Source of the DNA: Alphaproteobacteria bacterium
GTDB lineage: Bacteria > Pseudomonadota > Alphaproteobacteria > Micropepsales > Micropepsaceae
DNA: 53,647 bases
Assembly: GCA_028865545.1 (NCBI GenBank)
Contig: JAGWJY010000020.1
Coordinates: 1-53,647 of the forward strand
Direction: 5' to 3'
Shown here one piece after another: positions 15,380-24,801 of this stretch (positions within the stretch are counted from its first letter, which is position 1; each line of letters begins with the position of its first letter). The notes under the pieces are model-generated. The model searched no databases and was not told where the DNA came from. It was given only the letters and a program-made list of their open reading frames with translations. The translations under genes and the position numbers were made by a program.

Positions 15380-16056
15380 GAAAACGGCGAGTCATGCGCA
15401 TAGGCGTAAAGCCGGCGGTCGAAGTCGGTCTGGTCGACGAACAACGGCGTGGATTGCGCGCTGACCACATTGCCGTCGCGGAACAGATAGACCTGCACGT
15501 TGTACGAACCGCGCGGCACCGCCGCCGGCACCGGAACGCGCACGCGGAACAGCGTCGAGCTCAGCATTTCCACGCCTGAGCCGTTCTGCACGTAAAGGTG
15601 CTGCTTGCCGAGCGCGCGCACCATCGCCCGGACATAGGGATCGATACTGCCGTCGCTGAGGGCGCGTTCCGGGCGCAGATTGTCGAGGCCCAGATCGTAG
15701 CGGCGCAACGTGTCGGGCGGCGCGATGTCCTTGAGCGGGCGCGTGCTGGCCAGGAAGTAATAGGAAGGCATGCCGACAAGCTGCGCCCGCGCATTGTTGA
15801 TCCAGATGCCGGCGATGCGGTCCTTGCGGCGCACCGTGACCCTGGCATCCGGCCCGCGCACCACCACCACGATATCGCGGCCCGGCGTTTCCTCAGGTTG
15901 TTCGACGGCGCCGAACACGGTGAGATCGGTGCCGCTATAGTTCGACGTGATCTCCACCACGTCCTGCGAAACACCGGATACCAGATCCTCATCCGCCGCC
16001 GCAGGTAGCGTGACGACAAGAGCGGCCGCAGCAGCAAGCAGGAGGCGCCGCGTCAC
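15304..16056 (-). CDS. TIGR02186 family membrane-anchored protein
   Basis: The GTG start at 16056 overlaps the TauE/SafE stop (GTGA), so the two are translationally coupled. The 250-residue product has a signal peptide (VTRRLLLAAAAALVVTLPAA), a periplasmic domain starting LVSGVSQDVVEITSNYSGTD, and a C-terminal membrane helix followed by FRRKA. This matches the conserved partner encoded beside alphaproteobacterial TauE/SafE permeases. Its role is unknown, plausibly an accessory subunit for the permease. Its 3' end overlaps pdeM by 76 bases on the opposite strand. Confidence 0.88.
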   Translation of the reverse strand: MTRRLLLAAAAALVVTLPAAADEDLVSGVSQDVVEITSNYSGTDLTVFGAVEQPEETPGRDIVVVVRGPDARVTVRRKDRIAGIWINNARAQLVGMPSYYFLASTRPLKDIAPPDTLRRYDLGLDNLRPERALSDGSIDPYVRAMVRALGKQHLYVQNGSGVEMLSSTLFRVRVPVPAAVPRGSYNVQVYLFRDGNVVSAQSTPLFVDQTDFDRRLYAYAHDSPFSYGLSTVLMAVLLGWMSSFLFRRKA

Positions 16057-16973
16057 GGCCCACCTACCGCGACGGTGTAGAGATCGGCCGGCGTCGCCAC
16101 CATCTCGAAGAACAGCCGGGCCGCCACCGCCAGCACCAGCAGCGCCAGCAGCAGGCGCAGTTGTTCGCCGCGCAGCCTGGTGCCGACGCGTACGCCGTAT
16201 TGCACGCCGATCACGCCGCCGAGGATCAGGAACAGCGCCATCACGATATCGACGGTGTAATTGTCGACGGCGTGCAGGATGGTGGCTGCGGCGGTGACGA
16301 ACAGAACCTGGAACAGCGATGTGCCCACGACGACATTGGTCGGCATCCGCAGCACATAGATCATCACCGGAACCATCATGAAGGCGCCGCCCACGCCCAT
16401 GATCGCCGACAGCACGCCCACCACCAGCCCGAGCACCACCGGCGGGATGGCGCTGATATAGAGGCGGGACTCGCGGAAACGCATCTTGAAGGGCAGGCCG
16501 TGGATCCAGTTGTGCTGGCCGGGCTTGCGTCCGAAGGACGACTGGCCGGTGCGCGCGGCCCGCAGGGTGCGCAGCGACTCGTTCAGCATCAGGCCGCCGA
16601 CGATGCCGAGCAGGATCACATAGCTGGCCGACACCGAGAACTCGGATTGTCCCATGCGGCGCAACACGCTGAACAGATAGACGCCGAGCGCCGTGCCGAC
16701 GAGACCGCCCGACAGCATGACCGCGCCCATCTTCAGATCGACGGTGCGGCGGCGCCAATGCGTGACGACGCCCGAAAAAGTGACGGCGGAGACCTGGCTG
16801 GCGGTGGTCGCCACGGCGACGCCGGGCGGAATGCCGTAGAAGATCAACAGCGGCGTCAGCAGGAAGCCGCCGCCGATACCGAACATGCCGGAGAGGAAGC
16901 CCACGCCGAAGCCCATGCCGAGGATGACCAGCCAATGGACTGACATCTCGGCGATGGGCAGATAGATTTCCAT
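16053..16973 (-). CDS. TauE/SafE (TSUP) family anion permease
   Basis: The 306-residue protein has eight or nine membrane segments and the duplicated TSUP signature: GVGFLSGMFGIGGGFLLTPL in the first half and GVLSAIMGVGGAFMMVPVMI in the second. Family members move sulfite, sulfoacetate or related organosulfonates out of or into the cell. A cytoplasmic loop between the halves carries QSSFGRKPGQHNWIHGLPFK. It is followed directly by the TIGR02186 gene in a two-gene operon. No sulfur-oxidation gene is nearby to fix the substrate. Confidence 0.9.
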   Translation of the reverse strand: MEIYLPIAEMSVHWLVILGMGFGVGFLSGMFGIGGGFLLTPLLIFYGIPPGVAVATTASQVSAVTFSGVVTHWRRRTVDLKMGAVMLSGGLVGTALGVYLFSVLRRMGQSEFSVSASYVILLGIVGGLMLNESLRTLRAARTGQSSFGRKPGQHNWIHGLPFKMRFRESRLYISAIPPVVLGLVVGVLSAIMGVGGAFMMVPVMIYVLRMPTNVVVGTSLFQVLFVTAAATILHAVDNYTVDIVMALFLILGGVIGVQYGVRVGTRLRGEQLRLLLALLVLAVAARLFFEMVATPADLYTVAVGGP

Positions 16974-17065
16974 CGATCGAAAATCGCTTATGGGAAAAGG
17001 CGGCGAAGCACCGGATCAACGCCAATCTGCGCGTCTGAGAATGCGTGGTCAACCGCTCGCGGGCG

Positions 17066-19567
17066 TCAGCCGCGCGTCACGTCGGCCGTCGTCGGGGCCA
17101 CGTTGGCATGCGGATCAAGCGGCGCCGGCTTGAAGGTATCGGCGGCATGCTGGGCCGCGGCGCGGTCGTCGGCGCTCAACTGAGTCGTGAGCGCCTGCAG
17201 GCGGGCTTTGGATTCCGCGTCACCCTGGGCGGCCGCGATGGCGTACCACTTGTAGGCATTGAGCAGGCTCTGCGGCACGCCGAGGCCGCGCTCGTAGAGC
17301 ACCGCAAGATTGAACTGCGAATCGGACAGGCCGAGATTTGCGGCCCGCGAGAACCAGCGCGACGCCTCGGCGAAATCCTTCTTCACGCCGGAACCTTCGG
17401 CGTAGGCCACCGCGAGATTGTGCATGGCCTTGCGGTTGCCCTGATTTGCGGCGGCTTCATACCACTGTACGGCCTTGGCCTGGTCCGCCGGTGCGCCGCG
17501 GCCGCGCTCGTACATTGTGCCCAGGCGATATTGCGCGACAGGCTCGCCGGCCTGGGCCGAGCGGCTGAGCCATTTGAAGGCCTCGGCGTCGTTGGCGGGA
17601 ACGCCGTCGCCATCCAGGTATTTCAGCGCGACGACCAATTCGGCTCTGGCATTCCCCGCGTTAGCAAGCGTGGTCAGGCGATCCAGCGCCGGAATGGAGG
17701 CGGTCTGTCCCAGCTTGACGGGCGGCTTGGTGGCTTCCGGCCGGCTTGGCGCCGTTGCTACGGCCTTCGGCGGACCGGAGGGCATGACCTGTGGGCGTTC
17801 GGCCTCCGTGTTCCGGATGGGCGCCGGTTTCGCGGCCGGCTTCTGAACGGGCTGCTGCGCGGGCGTTTGCACGACATGCGGCTTCTGTGCCGGCTGCGCG
17901 GTCTGCTGGCTCGCTTGTGTTCCGAGATCGTCGGAGGACTGGTCCGGCGATGTCGACGGTTTGATGGCCGGCACCGGCCGCTGCTTGTCGAACAGAGCGC
18001 CGATGGCCGAGTTGGAGGACGTCACGCTGGCCGTGCGATGGCTGAGGATGGCGCCCGCGATCACCGCGATCGCCGCCAGAGCGAGCACGCCGATGCCAAG
18101 ATAAAGCGTGCGGCCGGAACGACCTGCGGCGGGTTTCGACGACGTGGCGTTCCACGCGAAACCGCCCAGCGCGCTGTTGCTGCGCACCGCTTCGGCTTCC
18201 GAGGCGGCGCGCGCCGAGCGGCGTGCGGCCGAAAGATAGGAATCCACCGTCGGCTGCGACGCGACGGCTTCGGCACCAAAGCCCTGACCGGCGGAGAAGG
18301 TGTGCTCGCCGCCGAATGCCGTCGCCGTGTCATAGGCGGGAGGCGGCACGAAGGCCGGATCGGCGAAGGGCGGTTTGTTGTCGGCGGCGTCGGGGAAGGG
18401 CGGCAGGTCGAACGCGGGCAGCGCGCTGAACGGCGCGCCGGGATTGAAGGGCGCACTCGGGCTGGCGAAAATCGACGGCTCGGGCGGCGGCGGTTCCGGC
18501 GCCTTCTGCTCTGCCTTTTCGGCGATCGCGCTGCGCAATTCGGCGATTGCCTGACGCTGCGCGGCTTCCGAGGCCTCGAGGCGCTGCGCGAGTTTCTTGA
18601 GAGCCGCTTCGGCATCGTCCGGTTGATCGTCTTCGCCGTGGTCGATGCGGCTGACGATATCGCTCATGGCGCGTTCGATGCCCGAAAGCCGGCGATCGAT
18701 CATGGGATCGGTGCCGCCGCGGGCCTCGAGCCTGCGGACGTTCTCTTCCAGGCGCGCGATGGTCTCGGAGGAATCTTCCTTGCGGACCTCCTGGCGTGCT
18801 TCCAGCGTTTCGAGGGCGCGCTCGAGTGCCGTGGCGTTCGAATGTGCGGCTTTCTCGACCGTGCGGATGCGTTCGTCGAGATTGGCGATGCGGCCGTCCA
18901 GCGTGCGCGCCGCTCCCTCGGCGTCCCGGCGCGCCTGACCGAGGCGCCCTGCAAGATCTTCGAGATTGCCGGCGAGCGTGCTGACCTGCGCCGCCGACTG
19001 GTTGGCGGTCTCGGTGATCTGATCGGCCAGACGCGACAAGCCCTGATGCAAGGCCTTCACGGCGTCGCGCAAGGAGTCGGAGCCGTTCTGGCGCTCCATC
19101 CGCTCAAGACGTTCCGAGAGGCCGACGACATGCGCGCCGAGCTGATCGAAAGCCTGCGCCTGCTCACGCGCGGCGACGTTCATCTCCACCGCGGCCTTGC
19201 TCATGACGCGATTGTTTTCGCTCTGGCTGCGTTCGGCGGAGTCGAGACGGCGGCTCATGCCGCGCAGCTGATCTTCGATGCGGCGGTAGACGCTGGAAGT
19301 CTCGCTTTCACTGCGCGAGACGCGATCAAGCATCTCGTCGCTGTCGCGGCGCGACGCCGCACGGTCGATGCCGCGTCCGCTCCACTCTTCGCGATAGGGC
19401 TCGTGATAAGGGGGCTGATGCGGCTCGCTCATGTCGGACAAGCCCGCAAGGATTCGCCGGGTGAGCCATTCGCCGATGGACAGGCCTTCGCGCCTTGCCG
19501 CCGCCCGAGCAGCCTCGCGTGCCTCTGACGGGATCCCCGCCACGTTCCATGGTAGATCAGGCCGCAT
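17066..19567 (-). CDS. PodJ-like polar localisation protein with Sel1 repeats
   Basis: The 833-residue protein opens with LPWNVAGIPSEAREAARAAA and REGLSIGEWLTRRIL, a leader I associate with alphaproteobacterial PodJ-like proteins. Residues about 60-330 are charged coiled coil, followed by a proline-rich disordered region, one membrane segment (about 486-508) and a periplasmic part with Sel1/TPR-like repeats (about 636-799; GVPANDAEAFKWLSRSA, GAPADQAKAVQWYEAAA, GVKKDFAEASRWFSRAA, GVPQSLLNAYKWYAIAA). Caulobacter PodJ has the same topology and organises the cell pole; it also has a C-terminal peptidoglycan-binding domain that is missing here. Orthology is inferred, not proven. A CtrA-like box lies upstream. 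Confidence 0.7.
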   Translation of the reverse strand: MRPDLPWNVAGIPSEAREAARAAARREGLSIGEWLTRRILAGLSDMSEPHQPPYHEPYREEWSGRGIDRAASRRDSDEMLDRVSRSESETSSVYRRIEDQLRGMSRRLDSAERSQSENNRVMSKAAVEMNVAAREQAQAFDQLGAHVVGLSERLERMERQNGSDSLRDAVKALHQGLSRLADQITETANQSAAQVSTLAGNLEDLAGRLGQARRDAEGAARTLDGRIANLDERIRTVEKAAHSNATALERALETLEARQEVRKEDSSETIARLEENVRRLEARGGTDPMIDRRLSGIERAMSDIVSRIDHGEDDQPDDAEAALKKLAQRLEASEAAQRQAIAELRSAIAEKAEQKAPEPPPPEPSIFASPSAPFNPGAPFSALPAFDLPPFPDAADNKPPFADPAFVPPPAYDTATAFGGEHTFSAGQGFGAEAVASQPTVDSYLSAARRSARAASEAEAVRSNSALGGFAWNATSSKPAAGRSGRTLYLGIGVLALAAIAVIAGAILSHRTASVTSSNSAIGALFDKQRPVPAIKPSTSPDQSSDDLGTQASQQTAQPAQKPHVVQTPAQQPVQKPAAKPAPIRNTEAERPQVMPSGPPKAVATAPSRPEATKPPVKLGQTASIPALDRLTTLANAGNARAELVVALKYLDGDGVPANDAEAFKWLSRSAQAGEPVAQYRLGTMYERGRGAPADQAKAVQWYEAAANQGNRKAMHNLAVAYAEGSGVKKDFAEASRWFSRAANLGLSDSQFNLAVLYERGLGVPQSLLNAYKWYAIAAAQGDAESKARLQALTTQLSADDRAAAQHAADTFKPAPLDPHANVAPTTADVTRG

Positions 19568-19683
19568 CTCGACTCACTTAGCCCAGTACCCCCAAAGGAA
19601 GGTATCGGCGACAACATGTAGTGTAAAGAAACGTTCGACAAATCAAGAGGAAAGGGGGTCGGGACAGCCATCCCGAGACAATC

Positions 19684-19711
19684 TGCTAACAGAATTAACG
19701 GCTGGTTAGCA
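19684..19711 (-). promoter_or_regulatory. Candidate CtrA-like box and inverted repeat upstream of the PodJ-like gene
   Basis: TTAA-N7-TTAG (19695-19709) matches 7 of 8 positions of the CtrA site TTAA-N7-TTAA. It lies within a wider inverted repeat TGCTAAC (19684-19690) and GTTAGCA (19705-19711). A GACTC (GANTC, the CcrM methylation motif) lies at 19571-19575 just before the start codon. This would fit cell-cycle control of a polarity gene. Confidence 0.35.
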
Positions 19712-19725
19712 TCCGCGACAGCGAC

Positions 19726-20082
19726 TCAGCGCAGTGGCTCCTGCACCCCGGCGCGCTCCAAATCTTCCGCAATATGGCCGGTCAGCCAGCTGAAGGTCAT
19801 GCGGTAATCGCCCGCCAGGGACCACAGGGGGTAGGTGAAGGTGGCCGGCCGGTTCTTCTCGACGAAGAAATGTGCAAACCAGGCAGGGCCATAACCGGCC
19901 AACGGCACGCCCAGCAGAATCCATGGGTTGCCCGTGATGACGAAGAGCAGCAGGCTCGCCGAAGCCAGTCCGGTTCCCAGATAGTGCAGCGCGCGTGTGC
20001 GGGGCTTGGCGTGTTCCTGCAGGTAAAACAGCCAGAACTCTTCAAAGGTCTCGATCCGCCGGTTTCCGGTGGGCTTGGCCAT
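19726..20082 (-). CDS. DUF962/Mpo1-like small membrane protein
   Basis: The 118-residue protein has FEEFWLFYLQEHAKPRTRALHY near the start and two hydrophobic segments (about 35-75), then AWFAHFFVEKNRPATFTYPL and DYRMTFSWLTG, matching DUF962. The yeast member Mpo1 is a dioxygenase for 2-hydroxy fatty acids; conserved histidines (HAKPRTRALH, AHFF) are present here. The bacterial role is unproven. It lies 12 bases downstream of the CAP lipoprotein gene on the same strand, so the two are probably co-transcribed with the thiolase. Confidence 0.8.
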   Translation of the reverse strand: MAKPTGNRRIETFEEFWLFYLQEHAKPRTRALHYLGTGLASASLLLFVITGNPWILLGVPLAGYGPAWFAHFFVEKNRPATFTYPLWSLAGDYRMTFSWLTGHIAEDLERAGVQEPLR

Positions 20083-20094
20083 GGCCGCGCGATC

Positions 20095-20775
20095 CTATTG
20101 GTCGCTGGGTGTGATCGCCCCGCGCAAGGGCACCTTGTCGTCATCGTCCTTCCCTTGCTGGGGCGATGCAACCCGCGTCACCTGCGACGGAGGCGCGCTG
20201 CCGTCATGCGGGCCAAGGCCGAGATCGGTGGTGAAAAGCTGCGTCACGTAAATCGTGTCGCCATTGACCGCGGCGCCCACGCCGCTGCGGTTATAGTCTG
20301 AAAATAGAAGGTTTTCCTTGTGCGGCTTGCTGGCGAGCCAGCCGGCGACGAAGCGTTTGGCGAAGACGTCGACGTTGATTCCGGCGCGGTTGTAATGCTG
20401 GGCTGCGACATTCTCGCCGATCATGCCCTGAAACTTGGCGTCGTCGTCCATCAGCATGGTGGCCGAGGCATGCGGATCGCCGCCGACCACAAAGGAATTC
20501 TTGAGGGCCATCGCAGCGCTGCGTTTGCGGGCAATATCGACCAGTTCCGGATCGAGGGTCAGCGTTCGTGCCTTGGGATCGAGCTTGAGCCGCTCCGCCT
20601 GGATCAGATCGAAGATCTGCGTTTCCAGGGCGGGCATCTCGGCGGCGGGATCGGGTTTGGGGGCGGGGCTGAAGATGCCCGAGACGTCGTCCAGCGTCGG
20701 CATGCTGGCGCACGCCGCGCAAAAGCCGAGCAGGACAACGCAGTACGCTGCGCGAAAGATCGCTCCCGGCTTCAT
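20095..20775 (-). CDS. CAP-domain (SCP/PR1-like) lipoprotein
   Basis: The start ATG 20775 lies one base after the thiolase stop codon (20777-20779), so translation is probably coupled. The 226-residue product has a hydrophobic leader ending GFCAACASMP, giving one or two candidate lipobox cysteines. The body matches a bacterial CAP domain: LIQAERLKLDPKARTLTLDP, ARKRSAAMALKNSF, GENVAAQHYN, and FVAGWLASKPHKENLL, where CAP proteins have a W-x-S-P/KxH-x-x-NLL signature. CAP proteins are extracytoplasmic, with roles from lipid binding to peptidase-like activity. The tail is charged and low-complexity. Confidence 0.85.
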   Translation of the reverse strand: MKPGAIFRAAYCVVLLGFCAACASMPTLDDVSGIFSPAPKPDPAAEMPALETQIFDLIQAERLKLDPKARTLTLDPELVDIARKRSAAMALKNSFVVGGDPHASATMLMDDDAKFQGMIGENVAAQHYNRAGINVDVFAKRFVAGWLASKPHKENLLFSDYNRSGVGAAVNGDTIYVTQLFTTDLGLGPHDGSAPPSQVTRVASPQQGKDDDDKVPLRGAITPSDQ

Positions 20776-20776
20776 A

Positions 20777-21982
20777 TCAATGCACGAACTCGAACAGCCC
20801 GGCCGCCCCCATGCCGCCGCCGATGCACATGGTGACCACACCGTATTTCAGCCTTCGCCGGCGGCCCTCCAGCAGGATATGGCCGGTCATGCGCGCGCCG
20901 GACATGCCATAGGGATGGCCGATGGAGATGGCGCCGCCGTCGACATTCAGTTTTTCCTGCGGGATGCCGAGGCGTTCGGCGCAGTACACGGTCTGGCTGG
21001 CGAAGGCTTCGTTCAATTCCCACAGGTCGATATCATCGACCTTGAGACCGTGGCGATCGAGCAACCGCGGCACGGCGAACACCGGGCCGATGCCCATCTC
21101 TTCCGGCTCGCAACCGCAGACGGCAAAGCCGCGGAAAATGCCGAGCGGCTTGAGATTCTTCTGTGCGGCGGTCTTGGCGTCCATCAGCAGGCAGGCAGCC
21201 GAGCCGTCGGAGAACTGCGAGGCGTTGCCGGCGGTGATGTATTTGCCTTCCTTGACCTGCATACCGCCCATCAGCACCGGCTTCAGGGCCGCCAGGCCTT
21301 CATAAGTGGTGTCGGGGCGGTTGCATTCGTCGCGATCCACCGTCGCATCGACGATCGATTCCGTACCGGTGGCCTTGTCGACCTTCTTCATCTTGACGGC
21401 GAGCGGTACGATCTCCTCGGCGAAGCGGCCGGCCTGTTGCGCGGCTGCCGTACGCATCTGACTCTCAAACGCATAACGGTCCTGGCGCTCGCGCGAAACG
21501 CCGTAACGGTCGGCGACGATCTCCGCCGTCTCGATCATCGACATCCACAGCGCAGGCTTCGTCTGCATCAGATAATCTTCGGTGATGTTCTTGGTGTTCA
21601 TGCCGCCCATCTGCACCAGCGAGATCGACTCGACACCGGCGCCGATGGCGACGTTGGTTCCGTCGGTCATGATCTGCTGTGCCGCCATGGCGATGGCCTG
21701 CAGGCCGGAGGAGCAGAAACGGTTGATCGTCACGCCGCCGGTGGTGACCGGACAGCCGGCGCGGACCGCCGACAGACGCCCGATGTTCATGCCCGTGGCG
21801 CCTTCGGGCTGGGCGCAGCCCATATAGACGTCCTCGACCTCGGCCGGATCGATGCCGGCCTTGGCGATGGCGTGCTTGACGGCATGGCCGCCCATCACCG
21901 CGCCGTGCGTCATGTTGAATCCGCCGCGCATGGATTTGGCCAATCCCGTGCGCGCTGTCGAAACGATGACGGCTTCCTTCAT
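20777..21982 (-). CDS. Acetyl-CoA acyltransferase (thiolase)
   Basis: The start is taken as ATG 21982 ([17 protein letters not shown]), matching usual thiolase N-termini; longer in-frame starts add unrelated residues. The 401-residue protein has the acylated cysteine in [10 protein letters not shown] (Cys90), [20 protein letters not shown] with the catalytic His, and [12 protein letters not shown] with the second Cys. It should catalyse reversible thiolytic cleavage of 3-oxoacyl-CoA, either fatty-acid beta-oxidation or acetoacetyl-CoA formation. GHPYGMSG in place of GHPxGxTG is a minor variant. Two downstream genes (CAP lipoprotein, DUF962) appear to share its transcript. Confidence 0.93.
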   Translation of the reverse strand: MKEAVIVSTARTGLAKSMRGGFNMTHGAVMGGHAVKHAIAKAGIDPAEVEDVYMGCAQPEGATGMNIGRLSAVRAGCPVTTGGVTINRFCSSGLQAIAMAAQQIMTDGTNVAIGAGVESISLVQMGGMNTKNITEDYLMQTKPALWMSMIETAEIVADRYGVSRERQDRYAFESQMRTAAAQQAGRFAEEIVPLAVKMKKVDKATGTESIVDATVDRDECNRPDTTYEGLAALKPVLMGGMQVKEGKYITAGNASQFSDGSAACLLMDAKTAAQKNLKPLGIFRGFAVCGCEPEEMGIGPVFAVPRLLDRHGLKVDDIDLWELNEAFASQTVYCAERLGIPQEKLNVDGGAISIGHPYGMSGARMTGHILLEGRRRRLKYGVVTMCIGGGMGAAGLFEFVH

Positions 21983-22076
21983 GGCGTTCTCCGCGATTTG
22001 CTCGAGAGAACCTAGCCGTTCGCACCAGCGCGGCAAAGCCCCGGCTCTTTCCGCAGCGAAAAGGAGAATGCACGAA

Positions 22077-22649
22077 TCAGGCGGTCTGGGCGGTTTCGCG
22101 CGCGCGGATCTTTTCGATCACCTGCTTGCGGAACATCAGGTACTGGGTGGCGAAGAGCGCTATGAACGACACCGTCGGCGCCGCCAGCGCATACACCGAC
22201 CAGAACTTCGCCGACACGGTGAACGCGACCACCAAGTTCAGCACGGCCAGCGCGAACATCAGCGCCGCCCAGGCGTAGCCGGCGCGCACGATCAGGGCGT
22301 CGTCGAGATTGTCGGTGACGATGGGCGGCAGATACGGCGCCATCCAGTCGCGCCGCAACATCACCGCGCCCAGCGCAATCCACAAAATCGTCGGCTTCAT
22401 CATGACGAAATGAGGGTTGCGGGTGAGTATCGTCGTCATGCCCAGCACGGTGATGAGCACGAGGCTCAGCCATTGCAGCGGTCCGATCGGATGACCGCTG
22501 TACATGTACCAGAGCGTCTGGCCGATGCCCAAGGCGATGCCGACGCCAGACGCCAAGTAGATGTCGCCGGTCGTCCACAGCAGCCCGACAAACACCAGCG
22601 TCGACAGCAGGTCGCGCAGAAGAGGCTGCAGGGCCCGAAGCAAATGCAT
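22077..22649 (-). CDS. Septation protein A/YciB-like inner membrane protein
   Basis: The 190-residue protein has five or six membrane segments and the block [20 protein letters not shown], which corresponds to the F-x-x-x-KPTI motif of the YciB/IspZ family, proteins linked to cell envelope synthesis and division. It starts after AGGGG at good spacing, 9 bases downstream of another membrane protein gene on the same strand, so the two likely form an operon. Family membership rests on the KPTI region and topology. Confidence 0.7.
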   Translation of the reverse strand: MHLLRALQPLLRDLLSTLVFVGLLWTTGDIYLASGVGIALGIGQTLWYMYSGHPIGPLQWLSLVLITVLGMTTILTRNPHFVMMKPTILWIALGAVMLRRDWMAPYLPPIVTDNLDDALIVRAGYAWAALMFALAVLNLVVAFTVSAKFWSVYALAAPTVSFIALFATQYLMFRKQVIEKIRARETAQTA

Positions 22650-22658
22650 TTGCGGCCC

Positions 22659-23213
22659 CTAGTAAGGCGTTTTCCCAAGGCGTCTGCTAATACGAACACC
22701 GGACTGCCATGTAAAGGCGAGCGCGCTCATAAGCGCCAACAGGCTTGCCGCCGCGGCAAGGCTCGGTTCGACGCGATGCAGGAAGATGACCGTCGCGTCC
22801 GCGGCGGCCATCACCGCAAAGGCGCCGGCCCAGGCCCAGGTCAGGCGGTAATTCGTCGCCACGAAGAGCGGTGTCGCCCATTTTTCCTGCGGAATCTGCT
22901 CACGGCTGTATTCCCAGGTGAATGGCACGCGCGCTGCGAGCGACCAGCCGACGATCCCGAGCAGACCGAGATCGAGAATGAAGGCGACCCAGGGATAGTC
23001 CATGCCGGGCTCGATGAAGCCGGTGAAAAGCGCCAGGAGGCCGAATATCAGCGTGCCGCCGGCGTCGAACAGTTTGAGGATGCCCGTCTCGATGAACGTC
23101 CGCATGCTCAGCGCGAAGGCCGTCGCGAAGGCGGCCCACAGCGCCAAGCTGACCGACAGCCGCTCGAGAACGAAGAAAACGACCAGCGGTGCGAAGCCGA
23201 GCAGCAGGGTCAC
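22659..23213 (-). CDS. Unrecognised integral membrane protein
   Basis: The 184-residue protein has about five membrane segments (for example APLVVFFVLERLSVSLALWA and LIFGLLALFTGFIE) and a cytoplasmic-looking loop with TWEYSREQIPQEKWATPLFV. I do not recognise the family, although the TNYRLTWAWAGAFAVMAAAD segment resembles parts of YciB-like proteins. The next gene downstream, 9 bases away, encodes a YciB-like protein, so the two may be diverged relatives or partners in one membrane complex. Confidence 0.65.
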   Translation of the reverse strand: MTLLLGFAPLVVFFVLERLSVSLALWAAFATAFALSMRTFIETGILKLFDAGGTLIFGLLALFTGFIEPGMDYPWVAFILDLGLLGIVGWSLAARVPFTWEYSREQIPQEKWATPLFVATNYRLTWAWAGAFAVMAAADATVIFLHRVEPSLAAAASLLALMSALAFTWQSGVRISRRLGKTPY

Positions 23214-23293
23214 AAATGCCTTCCGAAGCGGAGGGGCCGGTCAGGAGACGGCGGGTGTCCGCGTCGTCGCGCGAACACCCGTGCTCGTCCGGA

Positions 23294-24595
23294 CTAGTGG
23301 CTTGCCGGCGCCGGCGCGGCGGCGGCAGGCTGGCCATATTTCCGTGTGGCGTAGAGCGACCAAAGATAGGCCACCCGCTCCATGGCCGGATCGCCCTTCA
23401 CGGCGGCAAGGCTCTGGGCGGCGGTCGTATTGTCGCCCTCGCAGGCTTGCGCGGCGCCGATCAGCATCTGCGCCTGGATGGCGTCGCGACCGCCCTTGGG
23501 CAGCGCACGCTGTGCAACCCTGACGGCATCGGCATATTTGCCGTAACCGAAATAGCCCTCCGCAACCAGCACATCTTCCTTGCCGGTCTTGCTCTTCGCG
23601 GCGGCCGCTTCGGCGGCAGGCAGAGTCGGCTCGTCAGTCCTGGCGTCGGCATTCGCCTTCTGCAGCAACGCGCCCGCTTTGGCCTGACTCAGGACACCTT
23701 TCGCAAGGCCTTGCTGAAGCGTGCGCTGCGCATCGCCGGGATCATGCAGGCCAAGCGCCAGCTGCGCAGACAGAGTGTAATCGTCCGCGCCGGTGGTGGC
23801 GCCGACGAGCGTGCGCAGGCGGTAGATGTACAGCGCACTGATTTCACGGAACCCCTTGGTGGAGGCCGGCAGCGTACCGAGCGAAATGTCGAGGAGATTG
23901 CCCCAATCGTCGGCGTCGCCGTAATTCTGGGCCATGGTCTCAAGCGTCTTGGTCTCGCCCGGGATGTCCTTCTGCCGGTTCTGCGACAGCAGCACGATCT
24001 GATACGCCGTATGGTCGGGCATCTTGCCCGCCTTGATGTTGCCGTCGATCGATTCCTGCGCGTATTTCTGCGCGTTGGCATAGTCCTTGGTATTGTAATA
24101 GGCGCTGGCGACGATGCCGGCGACGGTCGGCTCAAGCGGCCCGGTCTGTTCTGTCAGTTTGCCGAGCTCGATGACCTTTGCGTAGTTCTGGGCTTCATTC
24201 TGAAGCTCCATCGCGATGCGCAGCGCGCTGGCGTGCTCGTCCGGCGGCGCAGCCGTCGATTCCGCCGCAGCCAGGAACGCCGTTGCCGCCGTGACCTTGT
24301 CGCCGGAATTGTAGGCAGCCAGACCCGAGAAATAATTGATGATGTATTTGTCGTAGTCGGACAGGTCGGAAACGCCCTGTGCTTCCTTGAGGCTGGCAAG
24401 TGCCGTCGCCCAGTCCTTGGCCTGCAGAGCCTTCTGCGCCGCGGAAATCTGTTTGCTGATGGACTTGCTGATCTTCGGCGCTTCCTTGTCGCTGTCCGAA
24501 CTCGCGGCGACGGCCTGCGTGGCCGTCAAAACAGTGCCCGCTGCAAACAGTGATAGACTAGCGACCAAAACGGCGCGCACGAGTCTCTTCGTCAT
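23294..24595 (-). CDS. Exported TPR-like repeat protein
   Basis: The 433-residue protein has a signal peptide (MTKRLVRAVLVASLSLFAAG) and is otherwise almost entirely helical repeats of TPR type, such as ISAAQKALQAKDWATALASL, KDYANAQKYAQESIDGNIKA and YFGYGKYADAVRVAQRALPK. It probably acts as a periplasmic scaffold. The C-terminus is alanine/proline-rich. No enzyme motif is seen. It is preceded by a 206-base gap shared with the divergent hotdog-like gene. Confidence 0.75.
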   Translation of the reverse strand: MTKRLVRAVLVASLSLFAAGTVLTATQAVAASSDSDKEAPKISKSISKQISAAQKALQAKDWATALASLKEAQGVSDLSDYDKYIINYFSGLAAYNSGDKVTAATAFLAAAESTAAPPDEHASALRIAMELQNEAQNYAKVIELGKLTEQTGPLEPTVAGIVASAYYNTKDYANAQKYAQESIDGNIKAGKMPDHTAYQIVLLSQNRQKDIPGETKTLETMAQNYGDADDWGNLLDISLGTLPASTKGFREISALYIYRLRTLVGATTGADDYTLSAQLALGLHDPGDAQRTLQQGLAKGVLSQAKAGALLQKANADARTDEPTLPAAEAAAAKSKTGKEDVLVAEGYFGYGKYADAVRVAQRALPKGGRDAIQAQMLIGAAQACEGDNTTAAQSLAAVKGDPAMERVAYLWSLYATRKYGQPAAAAPAPASH

Positions 24596-24801
24596 TGGAT
24601 TCCTCTTCTCTGGCTGTCACGCGAAACTAATTGCTTGCGCAAAACGCACCCCCGCTTCGCGCATATCGTAGGTTTTTACAACTTTATTGTGGCGAGGAGA
24701 TGGTTCCAATGCGACGCATGTGATATTGCGGCGCAGCAAAGTGGCGCGGAATACACCTCCTCGCCAGGACGGGCTCTCAACGTGGCCGGGAAATAGGCAA
24801 C

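Noticed and set aside
17045..19528. Long open frame on the plus strand across the PodJ-like gene
   Set aside because: Composition-driven antisense frame; the minus strand encodes coiled coil, membrane segment and Sel1 repeats with a conserved leader.
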